64,000 nt of DNA from Actinomycetota bacterium (GTDB taxonomy: Bacteria; Actinomycetota; Acidimicrobiia; Acidimicrobiales; AC-14), in NCBI GenBank assembly GCA_005888325.1, contig VAWU01000019.1:82798-146797 (forward strand), given 5' to 3'. Under the pieces are notes generated by a model that saw nothing but the letters and a program-made list of their open reading frames with translations, searched no databases and was not told where the DNA came from. A program made the position numbers and the translations under genes. Positions 16,679 through 25,146 of this stretch are shown one piece after another (position 1 is the stretch's first letter; each line of letters opens with the position of its first letter).

Positions 16679-17842
16679 ACCGTTGGTCGGTGGAACATCC
16701 TCGTTCCTCGGCTGTTCCACCGCCATCTTTTCATGGAGCTGCGATCCTCCGCTGCGCTTCGGTTCTCGCTCAGGTGGCCGGACCTTGCCGCTGCGCGTGC
16801 GCGGCAGGTCGTCCACAAGCACCAGCTCACGCGGCGCCGCGGGCGCGGGGAGGTGCGCCTTCACGAGCGACCGGAGGTCGTCGAGGGTGGGTGGGTCGGA
16901 GTCGCGCACCGCGATCACCCAGGCCACGACCCGCTCGCCCCATTCGGGATCGGGCCGTCCGCCGACGGCGACCTCACCGACGCGCGGGTGTTGCCGCAGC
17001 ACCTTCTCGATCGCGGCGGGCCACACGTTCTCGCCGCCCGTGATGATGAGGTCGGTCAGCCGGCCGTCCACGCGCAGGCGGCCCTCGCCGTCGAGCGAGC
17101 CCGCGTCACCGGTCGCGAGCCAGCCGTCGACCGTCTTCGGATCGGTGCCGTCGCGGTAGCCGCGCAGCAGCACCGGGCCGCGCACGAGGATCTGACCGTC
17201 GTCGGCGATGCGGGTCTCGACGCCGGCGAAGGGCCGGCCGTCGTACACGCACCCGCCGCACGTCTCCGTGAGCCCGTAGCTGGTGACGACGTTCGCAGGC
17301 AGCTCCCCGGGCACGGGCGCCCCGCCGAGCACGATGGCGCGGAACAGCCCGGGGTCGACGCGCGCGAAGGCGGTGGGGACGAGGGTGGTCAGCAGCCGGT
17401 GGCCGCGGGCCGCGACGTCGGCGGCAGTGCGCGCCACCGCGGTGGCGTCGAACCCGGCGTGCACGGTCAGGGGCGTGCCGGTGAGGAGCGCCTTGGTGAC
17501 CACGCCGAGGCCGCCGAGGTGCGAGAGGGGGAGGCAGGCGAGCCATTCGTCCCCCGCGCCGGGGTCGACGCCGAGGGCGGCGTTGCCCGCCCGGGCCGAG
17601 GCGCCCACCGCTTCGTGGGTGAGCACGACGCCCTTGGGCTCGCCCGTCGAGCCGCTGGTGGCCACGACCAGGGCATCGCCGTCCTCGACCGCGTCGCCCG
17701 CCCCCAGGCGGCGCAGGACCCGCTCGCGTGCGGGCGCCGGGAGGCGGTGGTCGAGGGGCAGGACCGCGTCGCCCCGGTCCCACGCCCGGCGGAGGCCGGC
17801 CACGAACCCCTCGTCGGTCTCGACTGCCACCAGGCGGGGCAC
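16676..17842 (-). CDS. menE: o-Succinylbenzoate-CoA ligase
   Basis: Adenylate-forming ligase of menaquinone synthesis. 388 residues: ATSGSTGEPKGVVLTHEA (phosphate loop, residues 61 on), SYGLTETCGG, GWLATGDAGSLDGEGRLRVDGR, GGENVWPAAIEKVL, and PRTRSGKVRPPE carrying the catalytic lysine. It is assigned MenE because menB, menA, menH, menD and menF surround it. GTG 17842 has TACGCT 7 nt upstream. The last 30 or so residues after KVRPPE are encoded by a copy of the dispersed repeat, an unusual extension beyond the normal ligase end. Confidence 0.9.
   Translation of the reverse strand: MPRLVAVETDEGFVAGLRRAWDRGDAVLPLDHRLPAPARERVLRRLGAGDAVEDGDALVVATSGSTGEPKGVVLTHEAVGASARAGNAALGVDPGAGDEWLACLPLSHLGGLGVVTKALLTGTPLTVHAGFDATAVARTAADVAARGHRLLTTLVPTAFARVDPGLFRAIVLGGAPVPGELPANVVTSYGLTETCGGCVYDGRPFAGVETRIADDGQILVRGPVLLRGYRDGTDPKTVDGWLATGDAGSLDGEGRLRVDGRLTDLIITGGENVWPAAIEKVLRQHPRVGEVAVGGRPDPEWGERVVAWVIAVRDSDPPTLDDLRSLVKAHLPAPAAPRELVLVDDLPRTRSGKVRPPEREPKRSGGSQLHEKMAVEQPRNEDVPPTNG
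16687..16773 (-). repeat. Dispersed repeat, copy 1
   Basis: About 87 bp, aligning without gaps to 29541-29627 at about 75% identity (35 of the first 39 bases). In the frame shared with the other copies it reads LSENRSAAEDRSS and then RGTRMFHR. It overlaps the 3' end of menE in another frame and lies just upstream of the SMP-30 promoter. Confidence 0.75.
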
Positions 17843-17848
17843 GGGCGG

Positions 17849-17855
17849 TAGCGTA
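17849..17855. promoter_or_regulatory. Symmetric bidirectional -10 element (menE / menB)
   Basis: TAGCGTA reads TAGCGT forward, upstream of menB, and TACGCT in reverse, 7 nt before menE GTG 17842. Same geometry as the ileS/DUF167 element. Confidence 0.55.
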
Positions 17856-17868
17856 CGCGAGACCGTAT

Positions 17869-17890
17869 GAGTGAACGCTCTAGGAGTGAT
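17869..17890 (+). promoter_or_regulatory. Operator-like composite site at the menB start
   Basis: GAGTGAACGCTC (17869-17880), three bases, then GAGTGAT (17884-17890), ending 3 nt before ATG 17894. The half-sites and spacing match the site at the merR start (24681-24702) at 17 of 19 half-site positions. It also contains AGGAG, the menB ribosome-binding site, so a bound protein would block translation signals and transcript passage. Confidence 0.6.
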
Positions 17891-17893
17891 CGC

Positions 17894-18757
17894 ATGAATC
17901 GGGAGGGCGATGCTTTTGGCCTCGAGGGCCGGCAGGGCCCCCGCTGGCGTCCCTCGGGGGAGTACGGCGACATCCGCTACGAGGTGCTCGACGGCGAGGG
18001 CATCGCCAAGCTCACCATCTGTCGCCCCGAGGTGCGCAACGCCTTCCGGCCCCGAACGCTCTTCGAGCTCAGCCACGCCTTCAACGAGGCGCGCGACGAC
18101 CCCGACATCGGCGTGGTCATCCTCACCGGGGAGGGCACCGAGGCGTTCTGCTCGGGCGGCGACCAGCGCGTCCGGGGCGACGACGGCTACAAGGACGACA
18201 AGGGGATCGGCCGGCTCAACGTGCTCGACCTCCAGGTGCAGATCCGGCGCACCCCGAAGCCGGTGATCGCCATGGTCGCGGGCTACGCCATCGGCGGCGG
18301 GCACGTCCTGCACGTCGTCTGCGACCTGACCATCGCGGCGGAGAACGCCCGGTTCGGGCAGACCGGCCCGCGGGTCGGGAGCTTCGACGGTGGCTACGGC
18401 TCGGGGCTCCTGGCACGCATCGTCGGTCAAAAGAAGGCGCGCGAGATCTGGTACCTGTGCGAGCAGTACGACGCCCAGGCCGCGCTCGACATGGGCCTGG
18501 TGAACAAGGTCGTGCCCCTCGAGCGGCTCGAGGAGGAGACCCTGGCGTGGTGCCGCCGGATGATGCAGCACTCGCCGCTCGCGCTCCGCATGCTGAAGGC
18601 GTCGCTCAACGCCGCGGACGACGGGCTTGCCGGCATCCAGCAGCTCGCAGGCGACGCCACCCTCCTCTACTACCTCAGCGAGGAGGCTCAGGAGGGCCGC
18701 AACGCGTACGTGGAGAAGCGCCGGCCCGAGTTCGATCGATACCCCAGACGCCCGTGA
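17894..18757 (+). CDS. menB: 1,4-Dihydroxy-2-naphthoyl-CoA synthase
   Basis: Crotonase-fold enzyme closing the second ring in menaquinone synthesis. 287 residues. MenB-specific signatures rather than generic enoyl-CoA hydratase: [85 protein letters not shown] and the C-terminal [15 protein letters not shown] 17894 is chosen for AGGAG 7 nt upstream; ATG 17867 is an in-frame alternative adding nine residues. The stop overlaps menA as GTGA. Confidence 0.95.
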   Translation: MNREGDAFGLEGRQGPRWRPSGEYGDIRYEVLDGEGIAKLTICRPEVRNAFRPRTLFELSHAFNEARDDPDIGVVILTGEGTEAFCSGGDQRVRGDDGYKDDKGIGRLNVLDLQVQIRRTPKPVIAMVAGYAIGGGHVLHVVCDLTIAAENARFGQTGPRVGSFDGGYGSGLLARIVGQKKAREIWYLCEQYDAQAALDMGLVNKVVPLERLEEETLAWCRRMMQHSPLALRMLKASLNAADDGLAGIQQLAGDATLLYYLSEEAQEGRNAYVEKRRPEFDRYPRRP

Positions 18758-19611
18758 ACCGGTGGGTCGCGGGGGCGCGGCCGCGCACGCTGCCGGCCGC
18801 GGTCGTGCCGGTCCTCGTCGGGTCGGGCCTCGCCGCGGGCGACGACCGCTTCGTCGGGTGGCGAGCCGCGTGCGCGTTGGCCGTCGCGCTCGCATTGCAG
18901 GTGGGCACCAACTACGCCAACGACTACAGCGACGGCGTGCGGGGCACCGACGACGTGCGGGTGGGACCGGTGCGGCTCGTGGCCGCGGGTCTCGCCGCGC
19001 CCGCCTCGGTGAAATGGGCGGCCTTCGCCTCGTTCGCGGTGGCCGCCGCCATCGGGCTGGTGCTGGCGGCGGCGGTGAGCTGGTGGCTCGTGCCGGTGGG
19101 AGCCGCCTGCGTCGCCGCGGGCTGGCTCTACACGGGGGGCCCGCGGCCCTACGGCTACTCGGGGCTCGGCGAGGTCTTCGTGTTCGTGTTCTTCGGGCTG
19201 GTTGCTACGGCCGGCACCGCCTACGTGCAGGAGGCGCGGCTCACCACCGCGATGGTGGTGGCCGGTGTGCCCGTGGGCCTGCTGGCCGCGGCCCTGCTCG
19301 TGGTCAACAACCTCCGCGACATACCGACCGACGCGGCGGCGGGCAAGCGCACCTTGGCGGTGCGCCTCGGCGACGACGCGACCCGCGCGCTCTACGTCGC
19401 GCTCGCGGTCGGTGCCTTTGCCATCGGCGCCTTCGCGACCGCGGTCCCGGCTTCGCTCTTCACGCTGCTCGTGCTGCCGTTCGCGGTGCCGCCGTCCCGG
19501 CGCGTGCTCCAGGGCGCGAAGGGGCCCGCGTTGATCGGCGTCCTCCAGGCGACGGCGCGTCTGCAACTGCTGTTCGGCGTCGTGCTCGCCGGAGCGCTGT
19601 GGGCGAGCTAG
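18754..19611 (+). CDS. menA: 1,4-Dihydroxy-2-naphthoate polyprenyltransferase
   Basis: Membrane prenyltransferase attaching the isoprenoid tail to DHNA. 285 residues with about eight or nine membrane helices. Substrate-binding aspartates: [15 protein letters not shown] and [23 protein letters not shown]-terminal [18 protein letters not shown] is typical of MenA. GTG 18754 overlaps the menB stop by four bases, indicating coupling. The stop TAG overlaps the menH stop on the other strand within CTAG. Confidence 0.95.
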   Translation: MNRWVAGARPRTLPAAVVPVLVGSGLAAGDDRFVGWRAACALAVALALQVGTNYANDYSDGVRGTDDVRVGPVRLVAAGLAAPASVKWAAFASFAVAAAIGLVLAAAVSWWLVPVGAACVAAGWLYTGGPRPYGYSGLGEVFVFVFFGLVATAGTAYVQEARLTTAMVVAGVPVGLLAAALLVVNNLRDIPTDAAAGKRTLAVRLGDDATRALYVALAVGAFAIGAFATAVPASLFTLLVLPFAVPPSRRVLQGAKGPALIGVLQATARLQLLFGVVLAGALWAS

Positions 19612-20324
19612 CCGCCGAGGAACGCCTCCAAGATCTCGACGAACGTGTCGGGACGCTCGAGGTGGGCGGCGTGACCCGCGTCAGCCACGAGCGCGACGCG
19701 TGCGTTGCGGCCGATCGCGGTTGCCATCTCGTGCGCGAGAGCGGCGAACGTGTCGTCGCGCTCGCCCGCGACCAGCAGCACGGGCATCTCCAGCTCCGCG
19801 AGGCGGTTCCAGAGCGGCTCCTGGGCGCCGGTGCCCGCGAGGCGGAGGCTGGCGGCCAAACCCGAGGCGGTGTTCGTACGGCGGTCGTCGAGCCCGCGCG
19901 CGTCGGGCGGGAGCGAGGCGAACAGCGGCTGGGACAGCCATTCGCGCAGGAACGCGTCCATGCCCTCGCGCTCGATGCGGGCCGCGCGCGCCTCGTCGTC
20001 GCGCCTTCGGTCGTCGCGTTCGACGTCGTCACGGATGCCGGCGGTGGCGCCTACCAGCACGAGGGCCTCGACGAAGTCGGGATGGGCGAGCGCCACGTGC
20101 AGGCAGAGGCGCCCGCCCATCGAGTACCCGACGTACGCGGCCCGTCCTCCCTGCTGGGCCACCAGCCGGGCGCCCTGCCACAGGTCGAGCGCCACGTCCG
20201 AGAGCTCGCCGTGGCCCGGCGCGTCGAGCGCGACGACGTCGTGCTCGCGTGCGAGCGCGTCGGCGACGACGTCCCACGAGCGGTGGGTCTGGGTGAACCC
20301 GTGGACGAGCACGACGCGGGTCAT
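19608..20324 (-). CDS. menH: Alpha/beta hydrolase, probable SHCHC synthase
   Basis: 238 residues. VVLVHGFTQTHRSWD (oxyanion-hole loop), ALDAPGHGELS, the nucleophile elbow GYSMGGR, and the histidine loop DAGHAAHLERP. In the MenH family this enzyme eliminates pyruvate from SEPHCHC. The assignment rests on both the motif set and its position between menA and menD. ATG 20324 is only 5 bp from the divergent menD start, and its probable -10 box (TACGGT) lies inside the menD coding sequence. Confidence 0.85.
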   Translation of the reverse strand: MTRVVLVHGFTQTHRSWDVVADALAREHDVVALDAPGHGELSDVALDLWQGARLVAQQGGRAAYVGYSMGGRLCLHVALAHPDFVEALVLVGATAGIRDDVERDDRRRDDEARAARIEREGMDAFLREWLSQPLFASLPPDARGLDDRRTNTASGLAASLRLAGTGAQEPLWNRLAELEMPVLLVAGERDDTFAALAHEMATAIGRNARVALVADAGHAAHLERPDTFVEILEAFLGG

Positions 20325-20329
20325 CGTCC

Positions 20330-22018
20330 ATGACCGTACAGGCGACGTTCGCGGCGACGGTCGTCGACGAGTGGGTGCGCGCCGGGGTCACCGACGCGGT
20401 GCTCGCGCCGGGCTCGCGGTCGACGCCGCTCGCGCTGGCGCTCCACGCCCGCGCCGATGTCCGCGTGCACGTTCACCTCGACGAGCGCTCCGCGGGCTTC
20501 TACGCGCTCGGGCTCGGTCTCGCCACCGGAAACCCCGCCATCGTGTTGACCACCAGCGGGACGGCCGCCGTGGAGCTCCACCCGGCCGTCGTCGAGGCTC
20601 ACCACGCGCACGTCCCGCTGCTGGCGTGCACCGCCGATCGTCCGCCGGAGCTGCACGACGTCGGGGCGTCGCAGGCCATCGACCAGGTCCACCTGTTCGG
20701 CCGGGCGGTGCGCTGGTTCGCCCAGCCCGGCGTGCCCGACGACGCGTCACGCGGCGCGTGGCGCTCGCTCGCGGCGCGGGCGGTGGCCGAGGCGCGGGGT
20801 GCCGGCGGCGCGCCGGGGCCGGTGCACCTCAACCTCGCGTTCCGCGAGCCGTTGGTGGGGGAGCCCGACGCGCTGCCACCCGCGCGACCCGGAGGCGGGC
20901 CGTGGCACACGGTGGAGCGGGCCGAGCCCGGGGCGCTCGACGTCTCGGATCGGGTCGCGGGGCGGCGCGGGGTCGTCGTCGCAGGCGCGGACGCGCCCAG
21001 GCCGCCCGTGGTGCACGGCATCGCCGAGGCGCTGGCCTGGCCACTCGTCGCCGACGCGCGGTCGGGATGCCGCGTGCCCGCCCGAACGACGGTGGGCGCG
21101 TTCGACGCGCTGCTCCGCTCGCCGGAGTTCGCGGCTGAGCACCGCCCCGAGGTCGTGCTGCGCCTGGGTGCGCCGCTCACGTCGCGCGTGCTCAACGAGT
21201 GGTTGGCCGCGTCCGGCGCGGATCAGGTGCTCGTGCACCCGCGGCATGCGTGGCTCGACCCCGATCGCACCGCGGCGACGGTGACCGCGTCGGTGACGGT
21301 GGCGCGGCCGGTGCCGTCTCCTCCGGGGTGGCTCGACGGGTGGATGGAGGCGGAGCGCCTCGCCCAGGCGACCATCGCGTCGGTGCTGGACGCGCACACG
21401 GCGCCCACCGAGCCCGGCGTCGCACGCGCCCTGCTCGACCTGCTTCCGAGCGAGGCCGTGCTCATGGTCTCGTCGTCGATGCCCGTGCGCGACCTCGAGT
21501 GGTACGCGCCGCCCCGCGAGGGCGTGCGGGTGGTGGCGAACCGCGGTGCGAGCGGCATCGACGGCGTCGTGTCGACGGCCCTCGGCCTCGCCGCGGGCAC
21601 CCCCGGCCGGCGCACGTTCGCGCTGCTCGGTGATCTCGCGTTCCTCCACGACGCGGGCGGCCTGGTCGCGGCCGGCCGGCGCGACGTCGACTGCACGTTC
21701 GTCGTCGTCGACAACGACGGCGGTGGCATCTTCTCGTTCCTTCCGCAGGCCGAGCTCGTCCCGCCCGACGGCTTCGAGACGTTGTTCGGAACGCCGCACG
21801 GGCTCGACCTGGCGCGGGTCGCGACCGCCTACGGCGCGCCCGTCACCCGACTGGAGCGGCTCGACGAGCTGTGCTCCGCGCTCGACGGAGGCGGCGTGCG
21901 CGTGGTGCACGTTCGCACCGACCGGGCGGTGAACGTCGCCGTCCATCGCGAGATCAACGAAGCGGTGGCGGCCGCGCTCACGGCCGGACGACCGCGGCGA
22001 GGAGCGCCTGCAGCTTGA
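20330..22018 (+). CDS. menD: 2-Succinyl-5-enolpyruvyl-6-hydroxy-3-cyclohexene-1-carboxylate synthase
   Basis: Thiamine-diphosphate enzyme joining isochorismate and 2-oxoglutarate. 562 residues: N-terminal VVDEWVRAGVTDAVLAPGSRSTPLALAL and VHLDERSAGFYALGLGLATG (cofactor-activating Glu), TSGTAAVELHPAVVEAHH, ADRPPELHDVGASQAIDQ, and the ThDP-binding segment LLGDLAFLHDAGGL ... VVVDNDGGGIFSFLPQ. All are MenD hallmarks. I find no clear TAnnnT box or ribosome-binding site before ATG 20330. The 3' end overlaps menF on the opposite strand by 41 bp. Confidence 0.96.
   Translation: MTVQATFAATVVDEWVRAGVTDAVLAPGSRSTPLALALHARADVRVHVHLDERSAGFYALGLGLATGNPAIVLTTSGTAAVELHPAVVEAHHAHVPLLACTADRPPELHDVGASQAIDQVHLFGRAVRWFAQPGVPDDASRGAWRSLAARAVAEARGAGGAPGPVHLNLAFREPLVGEPDALPPARPGGGPWHTVERAEPGALDVSDRVAGRRGVVVAGADAPRPPVVHGIAEALAWPLVADARSGCRVPARTTVGAFDALLRSPEFAAEHRPEVVLRLGAPLTSRVLNEWLAASGADQVLVHPRHAWLDPDRTAATVTASVTVARPVPSPPGWLDGWMEAERLAQATIASVLDAHTAPTEPGVARALLDLLPSEAVLMVSSSMPVRDLEWYAPPREGVRVVANRGASGIDGVVSTALGLAAGTPGRRTFALLGDLAFLHDAGGLVAAGRRDVDCTFVVVDNDGGGIFSFLPQAELVPPDGFETLFGTPHGLDLARVATAYGAPVTRLERLDELCSALDGGGVRVVHVRTDRAVNVAVHREINEAVAAALTAGRPRRGAPAA
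20333..20338 (-). promoter_or_regulatory. Probable -10 box of menH inside menD
   Basis: Minus-strand TACGGT, 8 nt before menH ATG 20324; it lies within the first codons of menD. Confidence 0.4.
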
Positions 22019-23216
22019 GTTGCGTCTCGGCGAGCTCGTCGTCGGGGTCGGAGCCGGCGACGATGCCGTTGCCCGACATCAACCGGGCCCGGTTGCCGCG
22101 CACCTCCGCGGATCGGATGCCCACCGCCCACTCGCCGTTGCCGCGGGCATCGACCCATCCGACCGGCCCCGCGTAGCGGCCGCGCGTCGAGCCCTCGAGG
22201 CGTGCGAGCAGCGCGAGCGCGGCGACCGTCGGCGTGCCCGCGACCGCAGGCGTCGGGTGGAGGCGGCAGGCGAGCGCGAGGGCCGAGGGTGCGGGGGCCG
22301 CGAGCCGGCCCTGGATCGTCGTGCCCAGGTGGGCCACGTTGCGGAGGGGGACGATCGCAGGCGTCGCCGGGATGTCGAGGCGGTCGCAGACGGGTCGCAG
22401 GGCCGCGGCCACGGCGTCGACGACGAGCCCGTGCTCGCGGCGATCCTTGCTCGAGGCCAGCAGCGCGCCCGCCAGCCGCGCGTCGGTCGCGGGATCGCCA
22501 CTGCGGGCCACGGTGCCGGCAAGCGGCTGCGAGCGCACGTCGAGGCCGAGCCGGGCGACGAGCAGCTCGGGGCTGGCTCCCACGAAGCCGTCGACCGAGA
22601 ACACCATGCACGACGGGAAGAGGGCGCGCAGACGACGCAGGATGTCGGGCACGACCAGGGGCCCGTCGGTCTCGACGTCGACCGCGCGCGCGAGCACGAC
22701 CTTCTCCACCTCGCCGGCCTCGATCCGTGCCACGGCCTCCGCCACCGCCCCGCACCAGTCGGCGTGGCTGGGCACGGCGGTGAGGCGGAAGCCCGACGGC
22801 GAGCGGCGCGGACTTGCAGGGGCGGTGTCCGCGTGAGACGGGGTGTCGGGCGCTCCGATGGTCGTCTCCCAGACCACACCGTCCGCCGTGCGCCCGACGA
22901 CGCGCTCGGGCACGATCAGCGCGGCCCCGCCGTCGGGCGTGAATGGCAGGGCGCCGATGGCGATGGCGCCCGTGCCCGGCACGTCGACCTCGTCCTGCTC
23001 GACCTCGATGGTGGCGAGGAAGTCGTCGACGAGTGCGGGTGGAAGACGGGTCGCGACGCCGCGGCCCGCGAGGCTCACCCCCTCGTGCTCCCAGAGCACG
23101 CCGTCCGCTCCCGCACAGCCGATAAGGTCGACGTCGGCCGGATCGACATCGAGGCGCACGGTGCGCGCCACCAAGCCGCCGCGACGCAACTGCGCAGTCA
23201 AGCGAGAGCGGGTCAT
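21978..23216 (-). CDS. menF: Isochorismate synthase
   Basis: Chorismate-binding enzyme making isochorismate for menaquinone. 412 residues; the first third is variable, then EAVARIEAGEVEKVVLARAVDV, FPSCMVFSVDGFVGASPELLVARLGLDVRSQPLAGTVARSGD, SSKDRREHGLVVDAV, LHPTPAVAGTPT and GPVGWVDARGNGEWAVGIRSAEV. The GxPxP-type LHPTPAVAG loop and the clustering with menD favour isochorismate synthase over anthranilate or aminodeoxychorismate synthase. ATG 23216 overlaps the ubiE stop as ATGA. Confidence 0.92.
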   Translation of the reverse strand: MTRSRLTAQLRRGGLVARTVRLDVDPADVDLIGCAGADGVLWEHEGVSLAGRGVATRLPPALVDDFLATIEVEQDEVDVPGTGAIAIGALPFTPDGGAALIVPERVVGRTADGVVWETTIGAPDTPSHADTAPASPRRSPSGFRLTAVPSHADWCGAVAEAVARIEAGEVEKVVLARAVDVETDGPLVVPDILRRLRALFPSCMVFSVDGFVGASPELLVARLGLDVRSQPLAGTVARSGDPATDARLAGALLASSKDRREHGLVVDAVAAALRPVCDRLDIPATPAIVPLRNVAHLGTTIQGRLAAPAPSALALACRLHPTPAVAGTPTVAALALLARLEGSTRGRYAGPVGWVDARGNGEWAVGIRSAEVRGNRARLMSGNGIVAGSDPDDELAETQLKLQALLAAVVRP

Positions 23217-23908
23217 GCTCTCGTCCCGGTGAGGAGCTGGGCGATGCCGCCGGCCAACCGTGTCCGGCGGAGGTCGGGGAACCCGGCCCGCAGGAACAAT
23301 GCGGCGAGCTCGTCGGGCGGAGGCAGGTAGGCGACGGAGCGGGGCAGGTAACGGTATGCGTCGGGATCGGAGAGCCAGCCGCCGACGCGCGGTACGACCT
23401 TGCCGAAGTAGATGCCATGGCCCCAACGCACGACGGGGTTGGGGGGCTCGGCGGTCTCCAGCAGCGCGATGCGCCCGCCGGGCCGCACCACCCGTGCGAG
23501 CTCGCGGGCGAAGGGGTCGAGCGCGACCAGGTTGCGGAGCGCGAAGCCGCACGTGACGCCGTCGGCGACCGCGTCGGGAACGGGAAGGTGGAGCACGTCG
23601 GCGCGCACGAGCGGCGCCGTCGCGCGCGTCGCCGCGAGCATGCCCGCGGAGAAGTCGAACCCGATGGGCGACAACCCGCAGCGCGCGAGCTCGCGGCAGA
23701 GATCGCCGGTGCCGCACGCCAGGTCGAGCACGAGCGAGCCGGGTGACAGCTCCAACGCGGTGACGGTCCGCCGGCGCCAACCGACGTCCATGCGGAACGT
23801 CATGACCCGGTTCACGAGGTCGTAGCGCGGCGCGATTGCGTCGAACATGACGCGCACCGCGCGCGCCTTCTCCTCCCCCTCGGGTAGCCGGCTGTTGAGC
23901 CGGGTCAC
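23213..23908 (-). CDS. ubiE: Demethylmenaquinone methyltransferase
   Basis: Also called menG; performs the last step of menaquinone synthesis with S-adenosylmethionine. 231 residues: VRVMFDAIAPRYDLVNRVMTFRMDVGWRRRTV, the SAM loop VLDLACGTGDLCREL, GFDFSAGMLAATR, and the UbiE motif DGVTCGFALRNLVALDPFARELARVVRPGGRIALLE. C-terminal PDAYRYLPRSVAYLPPPDEL also fits. GTG 23908 overlaps the merR stop as GTGA, placing merR-ubiE-menF in one coupled operon. Confidence 0.95.
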   Translation of the reverse strand: MTRLNSRLPEGEEKARAVRVMFDAIAPRYDLVNRVMTFRMDVGWRRRTVTALELSPGSLVLDLACGTGDLCRELARCGLSPIGFDFSAGMLAATRATAPLVRADVLHLPVPDAVADGVTCGFALRNLVALDPFARELARVVRPGGRIALLETAEPPNPVVRWGHGIYFGKVVPRVGGWLSDPDAYRYLPRSVAYLPPPDELAALFLRAGFPDLRRTRLAGGIAQLLTGTRA

Positions 23909-24675
23909 CCGGCCCCCTCGAGCCGGCGCTGGCTCTCGGCGGCCACCGCCGCCCGCTCCGCGTCCGCCCCCACGTGCTCGATGTGCTCCTCGGCCACCGC
24001 GAGCAGGGTGCGCCGGAAGTGGTGGCTCACCAGGTCGACGGTGGCAGGCAACAGGACGGCGAACGCCTCGACCAGCCGGGCCGCCGCGTCCTCCTCGTCG
24101 AGCCCCGCCGTACGCAGGGGCTGGCGCACGTGGGCGTCGAAGAGGGCGACGGCTCGCTCGGCCGTCTGCCTCATGCGGGCGTGGTGCTCACGCGCCAGCT
24201 CGAGGACCTCGGGCAGCGGTAGGCCCAGTTCGAGGAGCCGGAGGCCGGCAGTCGCCACCGCCAGGTCGCCCGGTGTGTAGGCGGGCCGGCCTTCGTGCCG
24301 CCGTCCGACCAGCAGGCCCTCGCGCTCGATGGCCTGCAGCAGGGCGACGGGGATACCGCTGCGGACGGCCAGCTCGTCGAGGTCGAAGAACTCCTCGACG
24401 GCCTCCCCGTCACCCTCTTCACCGGCCACCGCCTCGATCAGCGCCTCGTCGGCGGCGTCGAGCTCGCCGCGCACCAGCCGCCCGATGGTGGCCAGGGTGA
24501 AGCCCTTCGCCTGCAGCTCCCGGACCCGGTCGAGCCGGACCAGGTGGCCGTCGTCGTAGAGGGCGATGCGTCCGGTGCGGCGGGGCGGATCGAGCAGGCC
24601 CCGGGCCTGGTAGAAGCGGACGGTGTCGACCGAGACCTCGGCCCGGGCCGCCAGCTGCTCGACGCGATACTCCAT
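23905..24675 (-). CDS. MerR-family regulator with two HTH domains, probable regulator of menaquinone genes
   Basis: 256 residues. Residues 1-70 form a MerR winged helix (EYRVEQLAARAEVSVDTVRF, YQARGLLDPPRRTGRIALYDD). Residues about 97-165 repeat the plan (FDLDELAVRSGIPVALLQAI, EREGLLVG, YTPGDLAVATAGLRLLELGLPLPEV), a second MerR-like module. The C-terminal 90 residues are helical, without obvious metal-binding cysteines, so a metal sensor role is unlikely. First gene of the merR-ubiE-menF operon. Its start carries TAGAGT 8 nt before ATG 24675, inside a triple half-site operator that recurs at menB. Role inferred from operon and operator, not from homology to a known regulator. Confidence 0.85.
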   Translation of the reverse strand: MEYRVEQLAARAEVSVDTVRFYQARGLLDPPRRTGRIALYDDGHLVRLDRVRELQAKGFTLATIGRLVRGELDAADEALIEAVAGEEGDGEAVEEFFDLDELAVRSGIPVALLQAIEREGLLVGRRHEGRPAYTPGDLAVATAGLRLLELGLPLPEVLELAREHHARMRQTAERAVALFDAHVRQPLRTAGLDEEDAAARLVEAFAVLLPATVDLVSHHFRRTLLAVAEEHIEHVGADAERAAVAAESQRRLEGAG

Positions 24676-24680
24676 GACCA

Positions 24681-24702
24681 ATCACTCTACGAGTGATCAC
24701 TC
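24681..24702 (-). promoter_or_regulatory. Triple half-site operator over the merR -10 box
   Basis: On the minus strand: the perfect palindrome GAGTGATCACTC (24702-24691), three bases, then GAGTGAT (24687-24681), ending 5 nt before ATG 24675. The -10 box TAGAGT (24689-24684) lies inside. Position and symmetry suggest autoregulation, most simply repression. Confidence 0.7.
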
Positions 24703-24733
24703 ACGTTGTGCCCACTCGGACCGTCCTATCCTC

Positions 24734-25146
24734 GTGACCATCGTCAAGGACACCGACCCGGCCCGGCCGGCCCGTCAGACGGGAAGCAGGGCCCGCTTCC
24801 TCGTCTCGTTCCGCTACGCCTTCCGAGGCGTGTGCTGGATGGCGCGCCACGAGCCCAACATGCGGTTCCATCTGGTGGCGACCGCCGCGGTCGTGGGCGC
24901 GGCCGCCGGGTTCCGGCTGCCCATCGAGCAGTGGGCGGCGCTGGTGTTCGCGATCGCGCTCGTGCTGTTGGGCGAGACGCTCAACACCGCCATCGAGGTG
25001 GTGCTCGACCTGGTCCACCCCGAGGACGACGAGCGCGTCGGCGTGGTGAAGGACGTGGCGGCCGCGGCCGTCCTGGTCGCCGCGGCCGGCTCGGCGGTCA
25101 TCGCCGCCATCGTGTTCGGGCCCCACGTGTGGAGGCTTTTCACGTG

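Noticed and set aside
17894-18757. Calling this gene a generic enoyl-CoA hydratase
   Set aside because: MenB-specific motifs ([26 protein letters not shown]) and menA directly downstream settle it as menB.
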